Shown here: in pieces, positions 36,006 to 44,636 of the stretch
How the letters are laid out: the number at the start of each line of letters is the position of its first letter
Numbering within the stretch: position 1 is the stretch's first letter
Origin: an uncultured bacterium
Lineage (GTDB): Bacteria; Verrucomicrobiota; Kiritimatiellia; RFP12; UBA1067
Length of the DNA: 46,554 bases
Direction: 5' to 3'
NCBI GenBank assembly: GCA_902776615.1
Contig: CACYQU010000015.1
Location: 1 to 46,554 of the forward strand
The notes under the pieces: model-generated
What the model was told of the DNA's origin: nothing
Seen by the model: the letters and a program-made list of their open reading frames with translations, nothing else
The model's database searches: none
Position numbers and translations under genes: made by a program

Positions 36006-37018
36006 AGCAGATCGTTCCTGTAAAGTGCGCGAACGGCGTCGCAATCGAGGGTATGTCCGGCGCGGTAGCTTACGACCGTTCCGGCGAAGCGGCTGGAGCC
36101 CGTGAGCGAAAGCGCGGCCATCAGGTCGAGCGTGGCGCGGTGCCACACCGGTTCGAGGAACTTGCCGCCGACGTTGAAGCGCGGCTCGGTGTAGTAGCGG
36201 CTGCCGTGGATGAGTATGTTGCGGTCGTTGTAGCCCAGGTTGCGCGTCGCGGCGAAGAGACGGCCGACCGTCTTCGCAAGAATGTACTGGCGGCGCGTCG
36301 CGTTCGTGCGGGCGAGCGAGGCATAGCGGAACGTATCGTATGTCGCGTCGAAGAGCACGCGCTGGCAGCCTATCACCGTATTCCACGAAATCGCGCAGTC
36401 TATGCGAAGGCCGCGCTCGCCGTTCTCCGCAGGCAGAAACAGCAGAAAGTCGCCGCGTTTGCCGCCGAAAGCGACCGGCTCCTTGACCGTCACGAAAGTG
36501 GCGTCGTCGGGCTTTTCGACGATTTTGGCCTGCTCGACCGCCTCCACGAGAGGCAGGGACGACTGGTCGAAGAGCGGGGGGTCGCCGCTTTTCACCTTGA
36601 GAAGAACGTCATCCAGACCTAGCCCGGCCTTGAGCGCGACGATGTGCTCGACCATGCGCAGGTAGTTGTGGGGCGAGCCGGACCTCATCACGAGGTTCTG
36701 AGCGCTCGTCCAGAGGTTCGCTATGTCGATCTTGGTGTCGAGCTGCTCGGGGAGATCCATGCGGCGTATCCACCACCCCTTCCGCTCGCCCGGCGCGAAG
36801 GTTATGGTCTGCGTGGCGCTGCCCTGGAAGGTGCCCACGCCGGCGACGGACGACTCGCCGGCGATGGTGCGGCGCTTGAGCGGGAACGGATAGTCGCGGG
36901 TCCCGGAGAGACGCGTTTCGTCTATCGGCTGCGCGCGGAAACTCTCGTACGCGGCCGCGATCGCGGCTTCGCTGCCGAAGACGACGCGTCCAATCCTGTA
37001 TTCGGGCAGTGACTGCAT
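35993..37018 (-). CDS. lpxC: UDP-3-O-acyl-N-acetylglucosamine deacetylase (LpxC), divergent
   Basis: Zinc enzyme of the first committed step of lipid A synthesis. The family pattern is present though divergent: GVGTFQGSATQTITFAPG at the N-terminus, NYLRMVEHIVALKAGLGLDD with the catalytic Glu and zinc His, FLEPVWHRATLDLMAALSLT with the zinc His and Asp, and VVSYRAGHTLDCDAV with the catalytic His. 341 aa from the ATG at 37018, which has GAGGT six bases upstream; an in-frame GTG at 37030 overlaps the previous stop. It is not fused to FabZ, unlike several relatives in this superphylum. Confident that it is LpxC-like; the exact substrate is less certain. Confidence 0.85.
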   Translation of the reverse strand: MQSLPEYRIGRVVFGSEAAIAAAYESFRAQPIDETRLSGTRDYPFPLKRRTIAGESSVAGVGTFQGSATQTITFAPGERKGWWIRRMDLPEQLDTKIDIANLWTSAQNLVMRSGSPHNYLRMVEHIVALKAGLGLDDVLLKVKSGDPPLFDQSSLPLVEAVEQAKIVEKPDDATFVTVKEPVAFGGKRGDFLLFLPAENGERGLRIDCAISWNTVIGCQRVLFDATYDTFRYASLARTNATRRQYILAKTVGRLFAATRNLGYNDRNILIHGSRYYTEPRFNVGGKFLEPVWHRATLDLMAALSLTGSSRFAGTVVSYRAGHTLDCDAVRALYRNDLLCYL

Positions 37019-37026
37019 TATCGACC

Positions 37027-39420
37027 TCACTTCTGGCCGGCGGCCTGGTTCTTCGCCTCTCGCGCCTTGCGTATGGCGTTCGCGGTGTCGCGCACTGCGG
37101 CGGCGTCGGGGATGAGCTTAAGCGCCTTCTGCACGTTGATTTCGGCGGCGTCGAGCTTGCCGAGCTCCAGCTCGAGCATGGCGAGGTTGTTGTATACCGC
37201 AGGCTCGTTGGGTTTTCTGATCAGACAACGCTTCAGATACTCCTCGGCGCGGGAGAGCTGGCGCTCTTTCAGATAGTACATTCCCATCGCGAAGTTGGCG
37301 TCGGGGTTGTCGGGCTCGGCGGAAAGAACCGTCTCGGCATAAAGCTTGCCCATCATGAAATCGGCCCGCACGAGAGCAAGCTGAAGACCCTCGCGCGTAG
37401 TGAGCTGGGACGACATGCGATCCTGCTGGCTGCGGATGGACGACAGCATCTGCTTGTAGGTTTCGTTTATGTCGTTCAGTTTCGCGGAAAGATCCGAATC
37501 GACGATCGCCGCCTTCACGTCGCCCGCGATGTCGGAGCGCTCGGCGCGGTAGGTGCAGGCACGGGAGAGGCGCCACAGCACGTTCCAGAAGGCGGAGCGC
37601 ACGGACTTGTCGGTGCAGTCCTTTATTCCGGCGGCGCAAATCGCGATGGCGCGCATCGACAGATCGCGGGCGCGGGACACGCTCGCGACGCGCTCGGAGT
37701 CGTCGGCCCAGCCGAGAGGACGCGTGATGATGCCGCCGACGGGCGGTATGGCCTTGCCGTCGCGCTTCCAAAGGTCGTGGCCGAGCTGGATGGCGCAGTT
37801 CGAGAGCTTTTCGGGCCTGTCGCGAATCCAGCTTCTGAGGCCCATCGCAGCATCGAAGGTGAAGGAGAACTTGTCCTCTTTGTCGGCAGTGAGGCCGCGC
37901 GTGCGCAGATAGACCTTGTACGGCGAAGAACCGCCCATCATCGAAAGGCACTTGATATCCTTGCCGCGCATGGCCGCTTCAAGCTCGATGGCGTCGTCGA
38001 GGTTGCCGTCGGTGAAGAGATACTCCGCGCCGCCGGTTTCGTCCACCATCTCGCAAACCGCGTCGCGCACAAGGGCGAGCATGGCGCGCGTCGCGCTCTT
38101 TACGCGGCCGGGCAGCATCACGCTTATGAGGACAAGCGGTATCACGATCACGCCGGTTCTGCGGATGAACGTGGAAAGACGCGAGCTGACCTCGGGAGTT
38201 GTTTCGTCCTCGTCCGCGCCGAACTGCTGCTCGGCCAGGCGCAGGTGGTTGCGGCAGAGAGAGTCGACGCCGAGAATCGTAACGCCGCCTGCGAGGGATG
38301 TAGCCGCGAGCAATACGCCAACGCTGAGCAGATATGGCGAGATGTGGCTGCTGTAGGTCCAGAACCAGAGTTCCGGAATAGGGCAGCTCTGAAGCAGGGC
38401 GATGACTCCGCAGAAGAAGAACACCATGCCTGTGGAGTACGGCAGAAACACCTCTTCGTCGGCCGCCGCCGGGAAGCGCACAATCGTAACCACGAACGGA
38501 ATCACGCACGCGCCAACGAGCAGAATCGCGCCAGTGAGATCCGCCGCGCCCGTGACTCTACCCCAATATCCGAGAAGATAGGCGAGCGGGATGGAACCGG
38601 CGGACTGCCCTGCCGCTACAAGACCGCCGTGGTGGGCGTAGGTCCAGCAGTTCAGGCCGACGCCGAGGATGAAAGAGGCCATGAAGATGAAAGTCATGTA
38701 CCACTTTCCGACGGCGATCACCTCGGGACGGTAGAAAGGCGACTCGAGAATGGGCAGGAACTTGAGCACTGCGAAGTTCAGCGCGACGAACGCCCCGGCG
38801 AACACGAAGCCCATCGGCGACTCGGCGCAGAGAAAGCCGAGGAACAGCGAGCAGATGTATGCGTAGCGGATGAGTCCCTTTCTGAGAAACAGGAAGAAGA
38901 ACTCGACTGCGCCCAGCGTAAGGCCCATCAATATCGTCGTTTCGGAAAGAGACTGTCCGGCGGACCAAACGGGGTCGGCAGTTATGAATCCGGCGGTGCC
39001 GACGAGACTGGCGATCTTTATGACCAAGCTGCGCCGCGCAGAACGCTGGGGTCTTGCGCGCATGATGAATACGAGCATCTCATGAATCGTCGCATACACC
39101 AGCACCGCTGCGAAGGAAAGGGCCACACGCCCGAGAAGCCTCAGCATTGCAGGCGCTTCGGCACGTCCGAAAACGGAATGGACCAGGCTCGCCACGAATG
39201 TGAAGTAGCCAGGCAGAACATTCGCAGCAGGCTTCACACCGGCCGCGACAGCGGTTTCCGCCCAAAGGTCGGGGGTAAGACAAGGGTAGGAAAATATCGT
39301 CAGCCCGACGAATGTCGCAACCGCCAAAACCGCCGCTATAAGAACATCGCCCAGCCCGATTTTTTCGGTCTGGGCGATTTCTGCGGCGATTTCATCCTGA
39401 TTAATCGCCTCGTTGTCCAT
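37027..39420 (-). CDS. Large polytopic membrane protein with C-terminal TPR domain
   Basis: 797 residues. After a short acidic cytoplasmic start, about 10-12 hydrophobic segments run from residue 25 to about 450 (for example IGLGDVLIAAVLAVATFVGL, IPLAYLLGYWGRVTG, VFFFCGVIALLQSCPIP). A soluble part follows, with tetratricopeptide repeats at about 690-780 (ANFAMGMYYLKERQLSRAEE, AVYNNLAMLELELGKLDAAE). The membrane part recalls GT-C or DUF2723-like glycosyltransferases, without a clear catalytic acidic motif. The start is ATG at 39420, sharing its A with the stop of the PEP-CTERM gene (TGATG); AGGAG lies in that gene's last codons. The lpxC start overlaps its stop. Plausibly an envelope assembly or glycosylation factor. 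Confidence 0.75.
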   Translation of the reverse strand: MDNEAINQDEIAAEIAQTEKIGLGDVLIAAVLAVATFVGLTIFSYPCLTPDLWAETAVAAGVKPAANVLPGYFTFVASLVHSVFGRAEAPAMLRLLGRVALSFAAVLVYATIHEMLVFIMRARPQRSARRSLVIKIASLVGTAGFITADPVWSAGQSLSETTILMGLTLGAVEFFFLFLRKGLIRYAYICSLFLGFLCAESPMGFVFAGAFVALNFAVLKFLPILESPFYRPEVIAVGKWYMTFIFMASFILGVGLNCWTYAHHGGLVAAGQSAGSIPLAYLLGYWGRVTGAADLTGAILLVGACVIPFVVTIVRFPAAADEEVFLPYSTGMVFFFCGVIALLQSCPIPELWFWTYSSHISPYLLSVGVLLAATSLAGGVTILGVDSLCRNHLRLAEQQFGADEDETTPEVSSRLSTFIRRTGVIVIPLVLISVMLPGRVKSATRAMLALVRDAVCEMVDETGGAEYLFTDGNLDDAIELEAAMRGKDIKCLSMMGGSSPYKVYLRTRGLTADKEDKFSFTFDAAMGLRSWIRDRPEKLSNCAIQLGHDLWKRDGKAIPPVGGIITRPLGWADDSERVASVSRARDLSMRAIAICAAGIKDCTDKSVRSAFWNVLWRLSRACTYRAERSDIAGDVKAAIVDSDLSAKLNDINETYKQMLSSIRSQQDRMSSQLTTREGLQLALVRADFMMGKLYAETVLSAEPDNPDANFAMGMYYLKERQLSRAEEYLKRCLIRKPNEPAVYNNLAMLELELGKLDAAEINVQKALKLIPDAAAVRDTANAIRKAREAKNQAAGQK

Positions 39421-39944
39421 CAGCACTGACTCCTGTTCTTGCGCTTAAGACCAAGCATCGCCGCACCAAACAGCATCAGAATCGCACTCGTCGGCTCAGG
39501 CACCGCGCGGAAGTTGCCCGCATGCCAGACACTTACGCTAGGAATTTCAGCAAGATTCGAAGTGCGCAAACTATCTGTATAAGCAGCTGTCCATTCTGTA
39601 GAGGATGAATTTATCGACTGGCTCCTAGCAATCGGGGCTCCACTGGCATTGTAAAGCTCAACAAAGTACGAATAACCGGCATCCGTCCCTATATCTGAAT
39701 AGTACGAAGAGCCTATAGGAGCTTTATTGTCCGTCACTTGCCCATCCGCACCATAAGTGTCGTAGCCGGACTTAGAGTTGTCAGACTTAAGCATGGCATA
39801 AGCACCACTTTCAATCGTGTACCCTGCTGGAGCAGTAGTATTATAAGACTGCACAGCACTATCATCTACCTGCCAATAGAGATAGGAAGCATTAGCGGCG
39901 ATTGAAGCCAACACCACAGTTGCACAAAACAATGTTCTTTTCAT
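39420..39944 (-). CDS. PEP-CTERM anchored exported protein
   Basis: 174 residues: signal peptide MKRTLFCATVVLASIAANAS, a Ser/Tyr/Asn/Thr-rich middle domain (SYYSDIGTDAGYSYFVELYN) and a complete PEP-CTERM sorting tail, VPEPTSAILMLFGAAMLGLK followed by basic RKNR. Proteins of this class are cut and handled by an exosortase and usually end up on the surface or in exopolymer. No exosortase is in the window. Base composition is more A+T-rich than neighbours. The stop overlaps the start of the TPR membrane gene. Confidence 0.85.
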   Translation of the reverse strand: MKRTLFCATVVLASIAANASYLYWQVDDSAVQSYNTTAPAGYTIESGAYAMLKSDNSKSGYDTYGADGQVTDNKAPIGSSYYSDIGTDAGYSYFVELYNASGAPIARSQSINSSSTEWTAAYTDSLRTSNLAEIPSVSVWHAGNFRAVPEPTSAILMLFGAAMLGLKRKNRSQC

Positions 39945-39989
39945 TTTTTTGGAATCCTTAGTTGCTTAACTTGAAAAACTTTTATGAGT

Positions 39990-40790
39990 TTAGTTCGATG
40001 CGGTCGTAGTTGGAACACCACTCCAAGTGATTGTCACGGAGGAATCGCTGTTCCGCTTATACCAAAAACCTCGCCCAGCAGGAATCATTGCCGCGTGTGT
40101 AGTCGCAAACATAGACGTAGTCCACACATATCGAAGCGCTTTACCTTCACCCAAATCTACACACTTGTATGTCTTGTAAAGACCATTTGCACCATCAATT
40201 GTTACCTCATCACCAACGCAACTGCTCCAATTGCTACCATCGGAAGCACAGGTATTGAAATCTACATCACTCGTAGATGCAACAGGTGGAGCAAGCATAT
40301 GCCACGAATTGCCGCTAATCGTTGTGGATGCAGTTGCATTAGTACCAACCTGACCTATTACATAAATGGGCTTATTAAGGTCTTCTTCACCAGTCGCTGT
40401 ACGCGTAAGCACAACCGCTTGCCCCTGCAAGAGCGTAGCATTCTCAGCAGGCGTGGCATAAGAACCAGTATCTTCTGTTACAGTAACAGGAGTCCAATAG
40501 CCAACTCCGCCATTTTCGGCCACTTGCCACTGTTTATATTTGCCAGCCGTTGTGTCATACCATGTCAAAGTATCGCCAACAGTAAGACCTGCAGTCTTGA
40601 CGAGGTTAGTGACGGCGATAGTGTTTGTGCCACCCTCTGCGACCCACGGGATGGAAAGAATCACCTGGCTCTTGCCGCTAGCAGTGATCGGCATCACGCC
40701 GAGAACATAACTGGAATCAACCGTTGTCGCATCAGCAAATGCAGCGCCTGCGAGAAGAAGCGAGGCCGCGAAAACCGTTTTTGTCTTCAT
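39990..40790 (-). CDS. Exported protein of unknown function, 266 aa
   Basis: Signal peptide MKTKTVFAASLLLAGAAFAD, then a beta-rich, Thr/Val/Gly-rich domain with VMPITASGKSQVILSIPWV, NTIAVTNLVKTAGLTVGDTL, WYDTTAGKYKQWQV and, near the end, MIPAGRGFWYKRNSDSSVTI. The 'NLVKTAGLTVGD' and 'GRGFWYKR' blocks look like conserved motifs of a family I cannot name. AAGGGAG precedes the ATG, 18 nt after the previous gene. Distinctly richer in A+T than the housekeeping genes around it. Confidence 0.75.
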   Translation of the reverse strand: MKTKTVFAASLLLAGAAFADATTVDSSYVLGVMPITASGKSQVILSIPWVAEGGTNTIAVTNLVKTAGLTVGDTLTWYDTTAGKYKQWQVAENGGVGYWTPVTVTEDTGSYATPAENATLLQGQAVVLTRTATGEEDLNKPIYVIGQVGTNATASTTISGNSWHMLAPPVASTSDVDFNTCASDGSNWSSCVGDEVTIDGANGLYKTYKCVDLGEGKALRYVWTTSMFATTHAAMIPAGRGFWYKRNSDSSVTITWSGVPTTTASN

Positions 40791-40808
40791 TGTTCTTTTC
40801 TCCCTTTA

Positions 40809-41540
40809 TTACTCTGCGATGACCTTGAAGAAGCGGGCGTCCTTGTCATCGACATAGAAGACCGCCTTGCCGTCTTCAGTCTTGGGCGTGATGGTGGCCG
40901 TCGTCATATTGTCGAGGGCGGAACCCATCTTGACCTTGTAGTTGAGACCGTTCATCATACCTGCAACGGAAATCTTGACCGTCGCGTCATCGACAAGATC
41001 AAAGCCCGTGATCTTGGGCTGAACGGCGTTCCAATCCGCCTGCGCGACAGAACCCGCGCTGGCGGCGGTGGCGACATTCGACCCGATGCTCGCCGAAGCC
41101 GTAAAACTCTGGGCCGCAGCGGAACCGTTCACGACGTTCTCCGGAACGCGGCGACCATCATCGGCAACCGTCGCCGCCGAAACGGCGCCCTCCGCCACAT
41201 CGCGAGTATCGAGGAGATACACGAAGTAGTTGCCGCCGACGGGAGCCTTGGCCGAATCGACCTGGAAAACCACATAGGGGCAACGACCGCCCTGGGCAAG
41301 AGGCGCGAGTATCAAAACCTTTTCGGCCGGATCGACCGGAGTGCAATCAAGCTTGAGCCCATCAAAATTCTCATCGGCAGACCAGCAGAGCGCATACCAC
41401 TCGCCGTCTTTCACCGGCGTACCGTCGGCATACTTATCAGATGTTGTCGAGAATGAAACGAGTACATTCGCGGCATCTGCAAACACGCCTGCGGCTATTA
41501 CAGCCGAGGCAAACATAAGACCGAATTTAGTGAACTTCAT
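40809..41540 (-). CDS. Exported protein of unknown function, 243 aa
   Basis: Signal peptide MKFTKFGLMFASAVIAAGVF followed by a beta-rich domain (NVLVSFSTTSDKYADGTPVK, GEWYALCWSADENFDGL, GRCPYVVFQVDSAKAPVGGN) and a C-terminal module with MMNGLNYKVKMGSALDN that ends FYVDDKDARFFKVIAE. That ending, an FF/FYKV strand at the extreme C-terminus, resembles the end of the giant exported protein. No family recognised. First gene of the exported-protein cassette, behind a perfect-hexamer promoter. Confidence 0.75.
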   Translation of the reverse strand: MKFTKFGLMFASAVIAAGVFADAANVLVSFSTTSDKYADGTPVKDGEWYALCWSADENFDGLKLDCTPVDPAEKVLILAPLAQGGRCPYVVFQVDSAKAPVGGNYFVYLLDTRDVAEGAVSAATVADDGRRVPENVVNGSAAAQSFTASASIGSNVATAASAGSVAQADWNAVQPKITGFDLVDDATVKISVAGMMNGLNYKVKMGSALDNMTTATITPKTEDGKAVFYVDDKDARFFKVIAE

Positions 41541-41571
41541 CCTAACCTCTCTTTCTTGTAGAGACGTGTGA

Positions 41572-41601
41572 ATTATACTAAATTCTGCGCGTCCATGTCA
41601 A
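41572..41601 (-). promoter_or_regulatory. Consensus sigma-70 promoter for the exported-protein cassette
   Basis: On the minus strand, TTGACA (41596-41601) and TATAAT (41572-41577), both perfect hexamers, are 18 bp apart. Start of transcription would be near 41565, giving a leader of about 25 nt. The promoter overlaps the last codons of priA. Confidence 0.85.
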
Positions 41602-43849
41602 TGGCCACACGAAGATTTCCTGGAGGAGGCCGACAGGCGAGAATCCAGCGCCACGCGGAAATTATTGCCGCGGCCGACCGGGCGCGCAAAACAATCTGCC
41701 AGCGATGCCAGCCATCCGCCTTCTCAAGCGCGCTCGGCACAGCCTCCGAAACATGCATTCCGAGCGACGCATTGCGCCGCGCAAACGCCATGAAAGACTG
41801 CGCATACATGTCGCTCCAGCGGGAAACGGTCTTTATGTCCTGCGACCGGAAACCGACTATGGCGAGGTGGCAGTACGGCGGGAAAAAGCTCTCGGCCCTA
41901 TCCTTCAACTCGCGCGCCGCGAAGCCCGCGTAGTCGCCGCGCGCGGCCGCGACTATAGCAGGCGCCGACGGATCGAGGCTCTGCACCACGACCTCTCCCG
42001 GCAGTTCGGCGCGTCCCGCGCGGCCGGATACCTGCGCGAGCAGCTGGAAGGTTCGCTCGGCTGCGCGGAAGTCCGGCATGTTGAGCGAACTGTCGGCATT
42101 CAGCACGCCTACGAGAGTGACGTTCGGGAAGTCAAGCCCCTTCGCGATCATCTGCGTGCCGAGGAGTATTTGCGCGTCCCCGCGCCTGAAGGCCGAAAGT
42201 ATATCGTCGTGCGAATGGCGGCGCGACGTGGAATCGGCGTCCATGCGAAGTATCGACGCGCGCGGAAAGCACTTGGCGAGGGCCGCCTCGACGCGCTGCG
42301 TTCCCATTCCGCGAAACGTGATGTTCGAAGATCCGCACGAAGGGCATCGCTCGGGAGTGGGCGCCCATCCGCCGCAAACATGGCACCGCAGGCAGTTGTC
42401 GGCGCGATGGTAGGTGTAGGGCAGATCGCATGCGGGACATGTCACTACATGGCCGCACTTTTCGCAATTCACCGAACGCGCCCAGCCGCGGCGGTTCAGG
42501 AAGAGAATCGTCTGTTCGCCCCTGTCGAGTCTCAGCCGGATCGCATCGAGAAGCACGCCGGAGAAAATCGGGCAGCCGGGCTCCATCGCCATGTTGACGA
42601 TGCGAACGTCGGGCAACGACCCGGCACCGGCGCGCTTCATCATGGTCACGCGCGCATACTTGCCGCGTTGCGCGTTCAGCCAGCTTTCAAGCGAAGGCGT
42701 GGCGGAGCCAAGCACCACGGCGGCGCCTTCGATTGAGCCTCGAAGAACAGCGACGTCGCGAGCGTTGTAGCGAGGGTTGTCCTCCTGCTTGTAGCTGGGC
42801 TCGTGCTCCTCGTCAACGACTATAAGGCCAAGGTTCGCAACCGGCGCGAACACCGCGCTCCTCGGGCCGACGACCACGTGCGCGTCGCCGCGGCGGATGC
42901 GATGCCATTCGTCGTAGCGTTCGCCGTCGGAAAGAGCGGAGTGAAGAACCGCCACACGGTCGCCGAAGCGCGATGCGAAGCGCTGAACGGTCTGCGGAGT
43001 GAGCGCGATCTCGGGCACAAGCACGATCGCGCCGCGACCCTTCTCGAGCTGCGCGGCAATCGCCTGCAGATACACCTCGGTCTTGCCTGAACCGGTCACG
43101 CCGTGGAGGAGCAGCGCGCTTGGGGGTGGCGCAACGCCTTGGGGGAGCGCTTCTTGGGGGAGCGGGCGTCTCGCCCGCGCCCCCAGTTGGGCGGCGTCGC
43201 AAAGAGACTTTATGGAGGCCAAGGCCGCCGCTTGTTCGCCGTTCAGAGCAAGCGGCCTCGACGGCACGACACGCCGCCTCGCGAGCGGATTGCGGCGCTT
43301 TGCGCGGGAGACGATCTCGACAAACCCCTTCTCGGCGAGAGCACGAATCGATGTGTTGGTTGTTTTGAGTTCAGAACAGAGCCCGGCCATCCATCCGCCG
43401 TCCAGCCGCACGATTTGCTCGTAGAGCCAGCGCTGGCGCGTGGTGAGCCCTTGAACGAGCGCCGCGCCTTGGGCGAGGCTGTCAATCGCCACCGGCTCGA
43501 CAAACAGCATCTCCTTCGCACGCGCGTTGCGCTTCAGCACCGCCGCGGGCAGAGCCGCCCTGAGAACGCTTTCGAGGGGGGCTGCGGTGTATGCGGCGAT
43601 GCGCCGCACAAGCGCAATGATCGCTGGAGAGAAGAACGGCGTCTCTTCGACTATGGCGGAGATCGGCTTCAGGGCGCGGCCGGACGAGGACGCGTCTTCG
43701 CCGATCTCAACAGCAAAGCCGCGCGCCTCGCGGTGGCCAAAGGGAACGGAAAGAAGCTGGCCGACGGCCAGCTTCTCTCTCAGCGACTCGGGCACTTCGT
43801 AGTCGAAGAGCCTGTCGAGCGCAAGGTCGATCGCGACCCTTGCAATCAC
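41573..43849 (-). CDS. priA: Primosomal replication restart helicase PriA with a palindrome in its linker
   Basis: Superfamily 2 helicase that reloads the replisome at stalled forks. The N-terminal DNA-binding domain (RVAIDLALDRLFDYEVPE, VPFGHREARGFAVE) precedes the Walker A GVTGSGKTEVYLQAI, the DEEH box VVDEEHEPSYKQED, and the zinc-binding insert with eight cysteines (CEKCGHVVTCPAC, CLRCHVC, CPSCG), then RMDADST and LLAQVSGRAGR. 758 aa, normal. Just before Walker A, the stretch GARARRPLPQEALPQGVAPP has no family counterpart and is encoded by a GC-rich palindrome. It follows the pseudopilin gene after six bases. Confidence 0.97.
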   Translation of the reverse strand: MIARVAIDLALDRLFDYEVPESLREKLAVGQLLSVPFGHREARGFAVEIGEDASSSGRALKPISAIVEETPFFSPAIIALVRRIAAYTAAPLESVLRAALPAAVLKRNARAKEMLFVEPVAIDSLAQGAALVQGLTTRQRWLYEQIVRLDGGWMAGLCSELKTTNTSIRALAEKGFVEIVSRAKRRNPLARRRVVPSRPLALNGEQAAALASIKSLCDAAQLGARARRPLPQEALPQGVAPPPSALLLHGVTGSGKTEVYLQAIAAQLEKGRGAIVLVPEIALTPQTVQRFASRFGDRVAVLHSALSDGERYDEWHRIRRGDAHVVVGPRSAVFAPVANLGLIVVDEEHEPSYKQEDNPRYNARDVAVLRGSIEGAAVVLGSATPSLESWLNAQRGKYARVTMMKRAGAGSLPDVRIVNMAMEPGCPIFSGVLLDAIRLRLDRGEQTILFLNRRGWARSVNCEKCGHVVTCPACDLPYTYHRADNCLRCHVCGGWAPTPERCPSCGSSNITFRGMGTQRVEAALAKCFPRASILRMDADSTSRRHSHDDILSAFRRGDAQILLGTQMIAKGLDFPNVTLVGVLNADSSLNMPDFRAAERTFQLLAQVSGRAGRAELPGEVVVQSLDPSAPAIVAAARGDYAGFAARELKDRAESFFPPYCHLAIVGFRSQDIKTVSRWSDMYAQSFMAFARRNASLGMHVSEAVPSALEKADGWHRWQIVLRARSAAAIISAWRWILACRPPPGNLRVAIDMDAQNLV
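43155..43185. repeat. In-frame palindromic element D (GCGGGCG-type) in priA
   Basis: TGGGGG, A, GCGGGCG, loop TCT, CGCCCGC, G, CCCCCA: a 14-base arm pair with one mismatch. Flanking + strand sequence repeats CTTGGGGGAGCG-like units at 43119-43160. It encodes part of a proline/arginine-rich linker directly before the helicase Walker A motif. Confidence 0.75.
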
Positions 43850-43855
43850 GACGAG

Positions 43856-44590
43856 TTACTTGTTGGACGGCTTGAGGTACTCGATGCGGGAACCTTCGAC
43901 GAACGTGACCGTCTGCTTGTCGTAGAAGTCGGCGAGCGACTGGTAGCGACCCTTGTACACGCCGGCGGCGCCGCCCTTGTGGATGATGACCGACGCCTTG
44001 TTGCCGAAGGGCTGCGTATAGGCGGTATCGGTGGCCTCCTGCTTGGTCTGCGAGAGCGTCTCCTTGGTGCTCTCGGTCACGAAGTTGTCGGTGCTGATGT
44101 TGCGCGAGACAAGCACGGGCACGATGTCGGGCATGTCGTCGGTAATGTCGCTGGCGATCTTCCACGCGACGCAGCCCTTGAGGGTCTTCGAACCCTTGTA
44201 GGCCGAAACGCCGGCGCCCGAGACGAACTTGATGTCGACATCGACATACGGGCTCCACGACTGCGAGCCGTAGTTCTGCATGTCGAACAGATCGTCGAAG
44301 TAGTCGTCGGCCTGGCTGCCGGTATAGGCGTTGAACGCAATATCCTCGCCCTCGCCGTCTTCCTTGTTCTGGTTCTTGGGCCACACCGAGCTGCGGCCGT
44401 GGCTCTCACGGTCGACATTCGCCTGGGTGATGCCGATAAACAGATTGCGGCCGTGCATGGCAAGCGCGTTGGTCTGCGCAGAAAGCATGGCGGACGAAAT
44501 CGCGGGGAAGAGCGCGCCCATCAAAATGCCGAGAATGCCGATAACGACGAGAAGCTCGACGAGTGTGAAACCTTTAGACTGCTTGTTCAT
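43856..44590 (-). CDS. Prepilin-type (pseudopilin) protein
   Basis: 244 residues with a class III signal: short basic leader MNKQSKG cut before FTLVELLVVIGILGILMGAL, including the conserved Glu at +5 of the mature protein. The remaining part is a soluble domain with QTNALAMHGRNLFIGITQAN and a Tyr/Asp-rich loop. Proteins like this form type II secretion pseudopili or type IV-like fibres. No secretion ATPase is in the window. The start is ATG at 44590 with AAGGA upstream; longer frames give an unnatural N-terminus. It lies six bases before priA. Confidence 0.88.
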   Translation of the reverse strand: MNKQSKGFTLVELLVVIGILGILMGALFPAISSAMLSAQTNALAMHGRNLFIGITQANVDRESHGRSSVWPKNQNKEDGEGEDIAFNAYTGSQADDYFDDLFDMQNYGSQSWSPYVDVDIKFVSGAGVSAYKGSKTLKGCVAWKIASDITDDMPDIVPVLVSRNISTDNFVTESTKETLSQTKQEATDTAYTQPFGNKASVIIHKGGAAGVYKGRYQSLADFYDKQTVTFVEGSRIEYLKPSNK

Positions 44591-44636
44591 TTTGTTTAGT
44601 TCCTTGTTAGTGTTTTGGTTTACGAGTAATATTATC

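Noticed and set aside
37009..39429. 806-codon + strand frame opposite the TPR membrane gene
   Set aside because: Charged nonsense composition; the minus-strand frame has membrane segments, TPRs, a start with a ribosome binding site and operon overlaps.
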